Below, piece by piece: positions 32,701-46,700 of a stretch of DNA of 64,000 bases. The position numbers were made by a program, and so were the translations under genes. Source of the stretch: Solea solea (lineage: Eukaryota > Chordata > Actinopteri > Pleuronectiformes > Soleidae). Under the pieces are notes generated by a model. The model worked only from the letters and a program-made list of their open reading frames with translations, ran no database searches and was not told the DNA's origin. How positions within the stretch are numbered: position 1 is the first letter of the stretch; each line of letters starts with the position of its first letter. The stretch covers positions 22,005,281 to 22,069,280 of the forward strand of contig NC_081143.1 in assembly GCF_958295425.1 (NCBI RefSeq), in the 5' to 3' direction.

Positions 32701-35700
32701 TATTATTCTTATTATTCCTTAAAGTAAATCGCCTTTTTGAGGCCTTTCCCATACCCCAAAACTCACAGATTTTTGTGACCGCATCAATCGTGGTGTAAAT
32801 TTACGTCTGAAAAAGGTTCGGGGAATGTGCGTCGAAAATTGAATGTGGGAGGGGCCAATAAGTGCGGCGCCACCTGTCCAAATTCACCATGACCAACACA
32901 ATTATCGCACATGCCCGAAATTCGGTACACATGTGTAGTGGGTCAGGATGAAGAAAAAATTACATTATGACCATGATCCAAACCCAACAGGAAATCCGCC
33001 ATCTTGGGTTGATTGGCCATTTTTTGGCGATTTTGGCGAATTCGCAGCAATGGTATTTGAACTAACTCCTCCTAGAGTTTTCGTGCGATCACCTTCAAAC
33101 TTGGTGAGGTCCCTGTGGACCAGTTGAGGAGCTCACGGTATCAAAAGTTTTTTCAAATGTCGCACGGCGCACGAGATAGGGGGCGGCAAAGTTCGTGATG
33201 ATTCTGATGTTTCGCATCAGAAAAAAAAAACTCTTATAACTTTGCGATGGAAGGTCCGATCCGAACCAAACTTGCTACCATTGATGATGGGCCATGGCTG
33301 AAGACGTCTACGAAAAAACGGTGAAGTTTGAAAACAGCGCCTCCTTGTGGTGAAAGAAAATACACAAAAAAAAAGTTTTTTTACGATTTCGGGAATAACT
33401 TTTACACAGATAATCGTACCGCACTCAAAATTGGTGACAACAGTCAAAACACATGGTAGATGATGCGTGATCAATATGACGACAAATCGTTTAACGGTGT
33501 TGCTATGGCAACGACGCAAAGTCGGATTTTTGGGACAAAAAATCAAACTGCTACAACTTCGTGAATCCTGGTCCGATCTGAACCAAACTTGCTAGGATTA
33601 ATGATAGTCCGGCCCTAAAGACGTCTATATGAAAATATTAAATTTCGAAAACAGCGCCTCCTGGTGACAGCAGACAATATGACAGCTTGTATTTCAATTA
33701 TCTCCTCCTAGAGCTTTTGTGCGATCACCTTCAAACTTGGTGAGATCAATGTGGACGAGTTGAGCATCAAAAGTTATCAAAAGCTTTTTAAAATATTGTA
33801 TGGCGTACGAGATAGGGGGCGCCAAAATTGGAGATAATAATAATTTTTCATAACAGACAATGAAACTCTTATAACTTCGCGATGGAAGGTCTGATCCCAA
33901 CCAAACTTGCTATAGTTGATGATGGTTAGTTGCTGAAGACGACTATGTTGCTGAAACGGTACATTTTGAAAACAGCGCCTCCTGGTGGTGGTAGAAAATT
34001 CTAAAAAAACAAACTGTTACAACTTTGCTAATCCTGGTCCGATCTGAACCAAACTTGCAAGGATTGATGACAGTCCGGCCCTGAACACGTCTATATGAAA
34101 ATATTCATTTTCAAATACAGCGCCCCCTGGTGACAGCAGACAGAATTACATTTATAGTTTTTGATGCTGCTCCAACAGGGATTGTTGTATCCACTTGAAA
34201 CTTAGTATGTGGGACCCCAGACCCTTCCTCAACATGTCCGTAAAAGGTCACCTCCCTACAGGAAGTGGAACGCCCGAAACAGGAAGTAAAGTCTTACATT
34301 GTCCGATTGACACGAAACTAGATATGTGAGTTACCGGACCTTCCCTGAACATGTTTACGGAGACGCCGTTGACCGAACAGGAAGTCGGCCATTTTAAACA
34401 GGAAGTGCCCTCTAACTTTGCCGTACGTTGTCCGATCTGCACAAAACCTTATATGTGACACCAGGGACCTGTCCTGAGCATGTCCGTAAAAGGTCACCTC
34501 CCTACAGGAAGTGGAACGCCCGAAACAGGAAGTAAAGTCTTACATTGTCCGATCTGAACAAAACTTGATATGTAAGACAAGGGAACTTCCCTGAACACGT
34601 TTACGAAGACGAACAGGAAGTTGGCCATTTTAAACAGGAAGTGCCCTCTAACTTTGCCGTACGTTGTCCGATTTGCACGAAACCTTTTATGTGACACCAG
34701 GGACCTGTCTTGAGCATGTCTGCAAGAGATGACCTCCTAACAGGAAGTGGAATGTCCGAAACAGGAAGTAAACTCTAAGATTATCCGATCTGCACAAAAC
34801 TTGATATGTAAGACAAGGGAAGTTCCCTGAACACGTTTACGGACACGCACTTGACCGAACAGGAAGTCTGCCATTTTAAACAGGAAGTGCCCTATAACTT
34901 TGCCATACATTGCCCGATCCCCCCCGAAATTTGGATCGACATGCGCGGGGACGCCGCTGAAAATAACTAGTACTGAAAATAACTAGTACTGAAAATAACT
35001 AGTACCGCGCGCGGTGAATGAACGGGTGAGAGCGCGAGGCACGCGGGGAGCCGTGGCACACGGCGACCCGCGTGGGTCGGCTCGAACCCGTTCAGAACCG
35101 CGCGCGGTACTAGTTATTTTTATTCTTATTATTCCTTAAAGTAAATCGCGTTTTTGAGGCCTTTCCCATACCCCAAAACTCACAGATTTTTGTGACCGCA
35201 TCAATCCTGGTGTAAATTTACGTCTGAAAAAGGTTCGGGGAATGTGCGTCGAAAATTGAATGTGGGAGGGGCCAAAACGTGCGAAGCGACCTGTCAAAAT
35301 TCACCATGACCAACACAATTATCGCACATGCACGAAAATCGGTACACATGTGTAGTGGGTCAGGATGAAGAAAAAATTACATTATGACCATGATCCAAAC
35401 CCAACAGGAAATCCGCCATCTTGGGTTGATTGGCCATTTTTTGGCGATTTTGGCGAATTCGCAGCAATGGTATTTGAACTAACTCCTCCTAGAGTTTTCG
35501 TGCGATCACCTTCAAACTTGGTGAGGTCCCTGTGGACCAGTTGAGGAGCTCACGGTATCAAAAGTTTTTTCAAATGTCGCACGGCGCACGAGATAGGGGG
35601 CGGCAAAGTTCGTGATGATTCTGATGTTTCGCATCAGAAAAACAAAACTCTTATAACTTTGCGATGGAAGGTCCGATCCGAACCAAACTTGCTACCATTG

Positions 35701-37733
35701 ATGATGGGCCATGGCTGAAGACGTCTATGAAAAAACGGTGAAGTTTGAAAACAGCGCCTCCTTGTGGTGAAAGAAAATACACAAAAAAAAAGTTTTTTTA
35801 CGATTTCGGGAATAACTTTTACACAGATAATCGTACTGCACTCAAAATTGGTGACAACAGTCAAAACACATGGTAGATGATGCGTGATCAATATGACGAC
35901 AAATCGTTTAACGGTGTTGCCATGGCAACGACGCAAAGTCGGATTTTTGGGACAAAAAATCAAACTGCTACAACTTCGCGAATCCTGGTCCGATCTGAAC
36001 CAAACTTGCAAGGATTGATGATAGTCCGGCCCTAAAGACGTTCATATGAAAATATTCAATTTCGAAAACAGCGCCCCCTGGTGACAGCAGACAATATGAC
36101 AGCTTGTATTTCAATTATCTCCTCCTAGAGCTTTTGTGCGATCACCTTCAAACTTGGTGAGATCAATGTGGACGAGTTGAGCATCAAAAGTTATCAAAAG
36201 CTTTTTAAAATATTGTATGGCGTACGAGATAGGGGGCGCCAAAATTGGAGATAATAATAATTTTTCATAACAGACAATGAAACTCTTATAACTTTGCGAT
36301 GGAAGGTCTGATCCCAACCAAACTTGCTATAGTTGATGATGGTTAGTTGCTGAAGACGACTATGTTGCTGAAACGGTACATTTTGAAAACAGCGCCTCCT
36401 GGTGGTGGTAGAAATTTCTAAAAAAACAAACTGTTACAACTTTGCCAATCCTGGTCCGATCTGAACCAAACTTGCAAGGATTGATGACAGTCCTGCCGGG
36501 AACACGTCTATATGAAAATATTCATTTTCAAATACAGCGCCCCCTGGTGACAGCAGACAGAATTACATTTATAGTTTTTGATGCTGCTCCAACAGGGATT
36601 GTTGTATCCACTTGAAACTTAGTATGTGGGACCCCAGACCCTTCCTCAACATGTGCGTAAAAGGTCACCTCCCTACAGGAAGTGGAACGCCCGAAACAGG
36701 AAGTAAAGTCTTACATTGTCCGATTGACACGAAACTAGATATGTGAGTTACTGGACCTTCCCTGAACATGTTTACGGAGACGCCGTTGACCGAACAGGAA
36801 GTCGGCCATTTTAAACAGGAAGTGCCCTCTAACTTTGCCGTACATTGTCCGATCTGCACAAAACCTTATATGTGACACCAGGGACCTGTCCTGAGCATGT
36901 CCGTAAAAGGTCACGTCCCTACAGGAAGTGGAACGCCCGAAACAGGAAGTAAAGTCTTACATTGTCCGATCTGAACAAAACTTGATATGTAAGACAAGGG
37001 AACTTCCCTGAACACGTTTACGGAGACGAACAGGAAGTTGGCGATTTTAAACAGGAAGTGCCCTCTAACTTTGCCGTACGTTGTCCGATTTGCACGAAAC
37101 CTTTTATGTGACACCAGGGACCTGTCCTGAGCATGTCTGCAAGAGATGACCTCCCAACAGGAAGTGGAATGCCCGAAACAGGAAGTAAACTCTAAGATTA
37201 TCCGATCTGCACAAAACTTGATATGTAAGACAAGGGAAGTTCCCTGAACACGTTTACGTACACGCACTTGACCGAACAGGAAGTCTGCCATTTTAAACAG
37301 GAAGTGCCCTATAACTTTGCCATACGTTGCCCGATCCCCCCCGAAATGTGGATCGACATGCGCGGGGACGCCGCTGAAAATAACTAGTACTGAAAATAAC
37401 TAGTACTGAAAATAACTAGTACCGCGCGCGGTGAATGAACGGGTGAGAGCGCGAGGCACGCGGGGAGCCGTGGCACACGGCGACCCGCGTGGGTCGGCTC
37501 GAACCCGTTCAGAACCGCGCGCGGTACTAGTTATTAGGGACCGAGCACTCACACAGTGTGCGAGGACCTATTGTAATTCGAGCAACATGGACCAAGCACT
37601 AACAAAGCAGTGTGCAAGGACCTAGGACCGTGCACAAACACAGTAGTGTGCAAGGACTGTGGACCGAGCACTCACACAGTGCGCGGTGGGTCCGAGCCCA
37701 CGCAGTGGGCGAGGACATATTGTTATTCTAGGA

Positions 37734-37766
<33 letters not shown>

Positions 37767-40700
37767 TTCTTTCATGCCACGGGATCTTGAATATGACCCC
37801 CTGAACCTGCGTGAAAACGGACGAAAATTGGCACGCACACCAGAACTGCCGAAAAATTCGATAAAATAGTGTAATTGCGAAAAAATAATGCAAAGTGGCT
37901 CAGTAGCGCCCCCACAGGTCACTGCCTATGGAGCAGGCAAAATTTTGTTTCACCGAATTTCCCGAAACTCGGTGGGGCGATTGTTCGGCGCAAGCCGAAC
38001 AAAAAATCCTTTTGACACCATGACCTCGACTCAACAGGAAGTCGGCCATCTTGGATTTGGCGTCCATCTTGGCGTTTTACAAGTTTCGTAACTGAACGAA
38101 CTTGTCTGAGGGCGTTCATCGTAGCAACGCGGAAAACGCGTCATATTGTTCCAGACCCATCCAAGATCAAAAGTTATAGAAAACTTTCGCAGATTCAAAG
38201 GGGCGTGGCCACGGCAGCCATCGGAATTTTGGCGAATTTCGGCGTCTCGCCACGAAACAACACGTGTGCTATAACTTCGCCATACTTTGGCCTATCCACA
38301 CGAAACTTCATACGTGACACCAGACCCCGCCCCTGAACACGTCTACGAATGCGAACTTGACCCCAACGCCATGTCGGCCATTTTGATTATCGCGTTTCGC
38401 CGCTAAACAGGAAGTGCCCTGTAACTCGCCCAAAAATTGACCGATTGGCTCCAAACTTGATATGTGAGACCATGGGCCCGCCCTGAACACATCTGCAAGA
38501 CATCACCTGCACACAGGAAGTAGATCGTCTGAAACAGGAAGTGCCCTTTAACTTCACCAAACATTGACCAATCGGCCCGAAACTTGATATGTGGTACCAA
38601 GGGCCCGCCCTGAACACGTCTGCAAGACATCACCTGCACACAGGAAGTAGGGTGCCTGAAACAGGAAGTGCCCTGTCATTTGCCCGTACATTGACCAATC
38701 GGCTCCAAAATTGATACGTGGTACCAAGGGCCTGCCCTGAACACATCTGCAAGACATCACCTGCACACAGGAAGTAGGGCGCCTGAAACAGGAAGTGCCC
38801 TTTAACTCCGCCAAACATTGACCAATCGGCCCAAAACTTGATATGTGAGACCAAGGGCCTGCCCTGAACATGTTTGCAAACCATGATCTGCACACAGGAA
38901 GTAGGTCTCCCAGACAGGAAGTGACCCGTAACATTGCCATACGTCGACCAATCTGCACTAAACTTCACATGCGAGATAAGTAACCCGGCCAGAGCCCACG
39001 TTAAACATGACATGCCGGTAGAGGGTGGCGGCCGCGAGGTCCCGTACAACGCTGCTTGCAGCTTTAATTTTCATTATTATTATTATTCTTATTATTCCTT
39101 AAAGTAAATCGCCTTTTTGAGGCCTTTCCCATACCCCAAAACTCACCAATTTTTGTGACCGCATCAATCGTGGTGTAAATTTACGTCTGAAAAAGGTTCG
39201 GGGAATGTGCGTTGAAAATTGAATGTGGGAGGGGCCAATAAGTGCGGCGCCACCTGTCCAAATTCACCATGACCAACACAAATATCGCACATGCACGAAA
39301 TTCGGTACACATGTGTAGTGGGTCAGGATGAAGAAAAAATTACATTATGACCATGATCCAAACCCAACAGGAAATCCGCCATCTTGGGTTGATTGGCCAT
39401 TTTTTGGCGATTTTGGCGAATTCGCAGCAATGGTATTTGAACTAACTCCTCCTAGAGTTTTCGTGCGATCACCTTCAAACTTGGTGAGGTCCCTGTGGAC
39501 CAGTTGAGGAGCTCACGGTATCAAAAGTTTTTTCAAATGTCGCACGGCGCACGAGATAGGGGGCGGCAAAGTTCGTGATGATTCTGATGTTTCGCATCAG
39601 AAAAACAAAACTCTTATAACTTTGCGATGGAAGGTCCGATCCGAACCAAACTTGCTACCATTGATGATGGGCCATGGCTGAAGACGTCTATGAAAAAACG
39701 GTGAAGTTTGAAAACAGCGCCTCCTTGTGGTGAAAGAAAATACACAAAAAAAAAGTTTTTTTGCAATTTCGGGAATAACTTTTACACAGATAATCGTACC
39801 GCACTGAAAATTGATGACAACAGTCAAAACACATGGTAGATGATGCGTGATCAATATGACAACAAATCGTTTAACGGTGTTGCCATGGCAACGACGCAAA
39901 GTCGGATTTTTGGGACAAAAAATCAAACTGCTACAACTTCGTGAATCCTGGTCCGATCTGAACCAAACTTGCTAGGATTGATGATAGTCCGGCCCTAAAG
40001 ACGTCTATATGAAAATATTAAATTTCGAAAACAGCGCCCCCTGGTGACAGCAGACAATATGACAGCTTGTATTTCAATTATCTCCTCCTAGAGCTTTTGT
40101 GCGATCACCTTCAAACTTGGTGAGATCAATGTGGACGAGTTGAGCATCAAAAGTTATCAAAAGCTTTTTAAAATATTGTATGGCGTACGAGATAGGGGGC
40201 GCCAAAATTGGAGATAATAATAATTTTTCATAACAGACAATGAAACTCTTATAACTTCGCGATGGAAGGTCTGATCCCAACCAAACTTGCTATAGTTGAT
40301 GATGGTTAGTTGCTGAAGACGACTATGTTGCTGAAACGGTACATTTTGAAAACAGCGCCTCCTGGTGGTGGTAGAAAATTCTAAAAAAACAAACTGTTAC
40401 AACTTTGCCAATCCTGGTCCGATCTGAACCAAACTTGCAAGGATTGATGACAGTCCGGCCCTGAACACGTCTATATGAAAATATTCATTTTCAAATACAG
40501 CGCCCCCTGGTGACGGCAGACAGAATTACATTTATAGTTTTTGATGCTGCTCCAACAGGGATTGTTGTATCCACTTGAAACTTAGTATGTGGGACCCCAG
40601 ACCCTTCCTCAACATGTCCGTAAAAGGTCACCTCCCTACAGGAAGTGGAACGCCCGAAACAGGAAGTAAAGTCTTACACTGTCCGATTGACACGAAACTA

Positions 40701-43700
40701 GATATGTGAGTTACCGGACCTTCCCTGAACATGTTTACGGAGACGCCGTTGACCGAACAGGAAGTCGGCCATTTTAAACAGGAAGTGCCCTCTAACTTTG
40801 CCGTACGTTGTCCGATCTGCACAAAACCTTATATGTGACACCAGGGACCTGTCCTGAGCATGTCCGTAAAAGGTCACCTCCCTACAGGAAGTGGAACGCC
40901 CGAAACAGGAAGTAAAGTCTTACATTGTCCGATTTGAACAAAACTTGATATGTAAGACAAGGGACCTTCCCTGAACACGTTTACGGAGACGAACAGGAAG
41001 TTGGCGATTTTAAACAGGAAGTGCCCTCTAACTTTGCCGTACATTGTCCGATTTGCACGAAACATTTTATGTGACACCAGGGACCTGTCCTGAGCATGTC
41101 TGCAAGAGATGACCTCCCAACAGGAAGTGGAATGCCCGAAACAGGAAGTAAACTCTAAGATTATCCGATCTGCACAAAACTTGATATGTAAGACAAGGGA
41201 AGTTCCCTGAACACGTTTACGTACACGCACTTGACCGAACAGGAAGTCTGCCATTTTAAACAGGAAGTGCCCTATAACTTTGTCATACGTTGCCCGATCC
41301 CCCTCGAAATTTGGAACGACATGCGCAGGGACGCCGCTGAAAATAACTAGTACTGAAAATAACTAGTACCGCGCGCGGTGAATGAACGGGTGAGAGCGCG
41401 AGGCACGCGGGGAGCCGTGGCACACGGCGACCCGCGTGGGTCGGCTCGAACCCGTTCAGAACCGCGCGCGGTACTAGTTATTTTTATTCTTATTATTCCT
41501 TAAAGTAAATCGCGTTTTTGAGGCCTTTCCCATACCCCAAAACTCACAGATTTTTGTGACCGCATCAATCCTGGTGTAAATTTACGTCTGAAAAAGGTTC
41601 GGGGAATGTGCGTTGAAAATTGAATGTGGGAGGGGCCAAAACGTGCGAAGCGACCTGTCAAAATTCACCATGACCAACACAATTATCGCACATGCCCGAA
41701 ATTCGGTACACATGTGTAGTGGGTCAGGATGAAGAAAAAATTACATTATGACCATGATCCAAACCCAACAGGAAATCCGCCATCTTGGGTTGATTGGCCA
41801 TTTTTTGGCGATTTTGGCGAATTCGCAGCAATGGTATTTGAACTAACTCCTCCTAGAGTTTTCGTGCGATCACCTTCAAACTTGGTGAGGTCCCTGTGGA
41901 CCAGTTGAGGAGCTCACGGTATCAAAAGTTTTTTCAAATGTCACATGGCGCACGAGATAGGGGGCGGCAAAGTTCGTGATGATTCTGATGTTTCGCATCA
42001 GAAAAACAAAACTCTTATAACTTTGCGATGGAAGGTCCGATCCGAACCAAACTTGCTACGATTGATGATGGGCCATGGCTGAAGACGTCTATGAAAAAAC
42101 GGTGAAGTTTGAAAACAGCGCCTCCTTGTGGTGAAAGAAAATACACAAAAAAAAAGTTTTTTTACGATTTCGGGAATAACTTTTACACAGATAATCGTAC
42201 CGCACTCAAAATTGGTGACTACAGTCAAAACACATGGTAGATGATGCGTGATCAATATGACGACAAATCGTTTAACGGTGTTGCCATGGCAACGACGCAA
42301 AGTCGGATTTTTGGGACAAAAAATCAAACTGCTACAACTTCGTGAATCCTGGTCCGATCTGAACCAAACTTGCTAGGATTGATGACAGTCCGGCCCTAAA
42401 GACGTTTATATGAAAATATTCAATTTCGAAAACAGCGCCCCCTGGTGACAGCAGACAATATGACAGCTTGTATTTCAATTATCTCCTCCTAGAGCTTTTG
42501 TGCGATCACCTTCAAACTTGGTGAGATCAATGTGGACGAGTTGAGCATCAAAAGTTATCAAAAGCTTTTTAAAATATTGTATGGCATACGAGATAGGGGG
42601 CGCCAAAATTGGAGATAATAATAATTTTTCATAACAGACAATGAAACTCTTATAACTTCGCGATGGAAGGTCTGATCCCAACCAAACTTGCTATAGTTGA
42701 TGATGGTTAGTTGCTGAACACGACTATGTTGCTGAAACGGTACATTTTGAAAACAGCGCCTCCTGGTGGTGGTAGAAAATTCTAAAAAAACAAACTGTTA
42801 CAACTTTGCCAATCCTGGTCCGATCTGAACCAAACTTGCAAGGATTGATGACAGTCCGGCCCTGAACACGTCTTTATGAAAATATTCATTTTCAAATACA
42901 GCGCCCCCTGGTGACAGCAGACAGAATTACATTTATAGTTTTTGATGCTGCTCCAACAGGGATTGTTGTATCCACTTGAAACTTAGTATGTGGGACCCCA
43001 GACCCTTCCTCAACATGTCCGTAAAAGGTCATCTCCCTACAGGAAGTGGAACGCCCGAAACAGGAAGTAAAGTCTTACATTGTCCGATTGACACGAAACT
43101 AGATATGTGAGTTACTGGACCTTCCCTGAACATGTTTACGGAGACGCCGTTGACCGAACAGGAAGTCGGCCATTTTAAACAGGAAGTGCCCTCTAACTTT
43201 GCCGTACGTTGTCCGATCTGCACAAAACCTTATATGTGACACCAGGGACCTGTCCTGAGCATGTCCGTAAAAGGTCACCTCCCTACAGGAAGTGGAACGT
43301 CCGAAACAGGAAGTAAAGTCTTACATTGTCCGATTGACACGAAACTAGATATGTGAGTTACGGGACCTTCCCTGAACATGTTGCCGGAGACAAACAGGAA
43401 GTCGGCCATTTTAAACAGGAAGTGCCCTCTAACTTTGCCGTACGTTGTCCGATTTGCACGAAATATTTTATGTGACACCAGGGACCTGTCCTGAGCATGT
43501 CTGCAAGAGATGACCTCCTAACAGGAAGTGGAATGTCCGAAACAGGAAGTAAACTCTAAGATTATCCGATCTGCACAAAACTTGATATGTAAGACAAGGG
43601 AAGTTCCCTGAACACGTTTACGGACACGCACTTGACCGAACAGGAAGTCTGCCATTTTAAACAGGAAGTGCCCTATAACTTTGCCATACGTTGCCCGATC

Positions 43701-46700
43701 CCCCCCGAAATTTGGATCGACATGCGTGGGGACGCCGCTGAAAATAACTAGTACTGAAAATAACTAGTACCGCGCGCGGTGAATGAACGGGTGAGAGCGC
43801 GAGGCACGCGGGGAGCCGTGGCACACGGCGACCCGCGTGGGTCGGCTCGTTATTAGGGTTCGAGCAACAAGGTTGCAAGAAACCTATTGAAACTGAAAGG
43901 ATTATTATTATTCTTATTATTCCCCCAAATGAATTGCCTTTTTGAAGCCTTTCCCATACCCCAAAACTCACCAATTTTTGTGACCGCATCAATCCTGGTG
44001 TAAATTTACGTCTGAAAAAGGTTCGGGGAATGTGCGGCGAAAATTGAATGTGGGAGGGGCCAATAAGTGCGGCGCCACCTGTCCAAATTCACCATGACCA
44101 ACACAAATATCGCACATGCACGAAATTCGGTACACATGTGTAGTGGGTCAGGATGAAGAAAAAATTACATTATGACCATGATCCAAACCCAACAGGAAAT
44201 CCGCCATCTTGGGTTGATTGGCGATTTTTTGGCGATTTTGGCGAATTCGCAGCAATGGTATTTGAACTAACTCCTCCTAGAGTTTTCGTGCGATCACCTT
44301 CAAACTTGGTGAGGTCCCTGTGGACCAGTTGAGGAGCTCACGGTATCAAAAGTTTTTTCAAATGTCGCACGGCGCACGAGATAGGGGGCGGCAAAGTTCG
44401 TGATGATTCTGATGTTTCGCATCAGAAAATTAAAACTCTTATAACTTTGCGATGGAAGGTCCGATCCGAACCAAACTTGCTACCATTGATGATGGGCCAT
44501 GGCTGAAGACGTCTATGAAAAAACGGTGAAATTTGAAAACAGCGCCTCCTTGTGGTGAAAGAAAATACACCAAAAAAATGTTTTTTTACGATTTCGGGAA
44601 TAACTTTTACACAGATAATCGTACCATACTCAAAATTGGTGACAACAGTCAAAACACATGGTAGATGATGCGTGATCAATATGACGACAAATCGTTTAAC
44701 GGTGTTGCCATGGCAACGACGGAAAGTCGGATTTTTGGGACAAAAAATCAAACTGCTACAACTTCGCGAATCCTGGTCCGATCTGACTCAAACTTGCTAG
44801 GATTGATGATAGTCCGGCCCTAAAGACGTCTATATGAAAATATTCAATTTCGAAAACAGCGCCCCCTGGTGACAGCAGACAATATGACAGCTTGTATTTC
44901 AATTATCTCCTCCTAGAGCTTTTGTGCGATCACCTTCAAACTTGGTGAGATCAATGTGGACGAGTTGAGCATCAAAAGTTATCAAAAGCTTTTTAAAATA
45001 TTGTATGGCGTACGAGATAGGGGGCGCCAAAATTGGAGATAATAATAATTTTTCATAACAGACAATGAAACTCTTATAACTTCGCGATGGAAGGTCTGAT
45101 CCCAACCAAACTTGCTATAGTTGATGATGGTTAGTTGCTGAAGACGACTATGTTGCTGAAACGGTACATTTTGAAAACAGCGCCTCCTGGTGGTGGTAGA
45201 AAATTCTAAAAAAACAAACTGTTACAACTTTGCCAATCCTGGTCCAATCTGAATCAAACTTGCAAGGATTGATGACAGTCCGGCCCTGAACACGTCTATA
45301 TGAAATTATTCATTTTCAAATACAGCGCCCCCTGGTGACAGCAGACAGAATTACATTTATAGTTTTTGATGCTGCTCCAACAGGGATTGTTGTATCCACT
45401 TGAAACTTAGTATGTGGGACCCCAGACCCTTCCTCAACATGTCCGTAAAAGGTCACCTCCCTACAGGAAGTGGAACGCCCGAAACAGGAAGTAAAGTCTT
45501 ACATTGTCCGATTGACACGAAACTAGATATGTGAGTTACTGGACCTTCCCTGAACATGTTTACGGAGACGCCATTGACCGAACAGGAAGTCGGCCATTTT
45601 AAACAGGAAGTGCCCTCTAACTTTGCCGTTCGTTGTCCGATCTGCACAAAACCTTATATGTGACACCAGGGACCTGTCCTGAGCATGTCCGTAAAAGGTC
45701 ACCTCCCTACAGGAAGTGGAACGCCCAAAACAGGAAGTAAAGTCTTACATTGTCCGATCTGAACAAAACTTGATATGTAAGACAAGGGAACTTCCCTGAA
45801 CACGTTTACGGAGACGAACAGGAAGTTGGCCATTTTAAACAGGAAGTGCCCTCTAACTTTGCCGTACGTTGTCCGATTTGCACGAAACATTTTATGTGAC
45901 ACCAGGGACCTGTCCTGAGCATGTCTGCAAGAGATGACCTCCCAACAGGAAGTGGAATGCCCGAAACAGGAAGTAAACTCCAAGATTATCCAATCTGCAC
46001 AAAACTTGATATGTAAGACAAGGGAAGTTCCCTGAACACGTTTACGGACATGCACTTGACCGAACAGAAAGTCTGCCATTTTAAACAGGAAGTGCTCTAT
46101 AACTTTGTCATACGTTGCCCGATCCCCCCCGAAATTTGGAACGACATGCGTGGGGACGCCGCTGAAAATAACTAGTACTGAAAATAACTAGTACTGAAAA
46201 TAACTAGTACCGCGCGCGGTGAATGAACGGGTGAGAGCGCGAGGCACGCGGGGAGCCGTGGCACACGGCGACCCGCGTGGGTCGGCTCGAACCCGTTCAG
46301 AACCGCGCGCGGTACTAGTTATTAGGGTTCGAGCAACAAGGTTGCAAGAAACCTATTGAAACTGGAAGGATTATTATTATTATTATTCTTATTATTCCTT
46401 AAAGTAAATCGCCTTTTTGAGGCCTTTCCCATACCCCAAAACTCACAGATTTTTGTGACCGCATCAATCGTGGTGTAAATTTACGTCTGAAAAAGGTTCG
46501 GGGAATGTGCGTCAAAAATTGAATGTGGGAGGGGCCAATAAGTGCGGCGCCACCTGTCCAAATTCACCATGACCAACACAATTATCGCACATGCCCGAAA
46601 TTCGGTACACATGTGTAGAAGGTCGGGATGAAGAAAAAATTACATTATGACCATGATCCAAACCCAACAGGAAATCCGCCATCTTGGGTTGATTGGCAAT

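Noticed and set aside
37431..37625. Arginine-rich open frame over the GC-rich palindrome
   Set aside because: CpG-rich palindromic sequence yields long frames by chance; the frame reads through a structural repeat with no homology.
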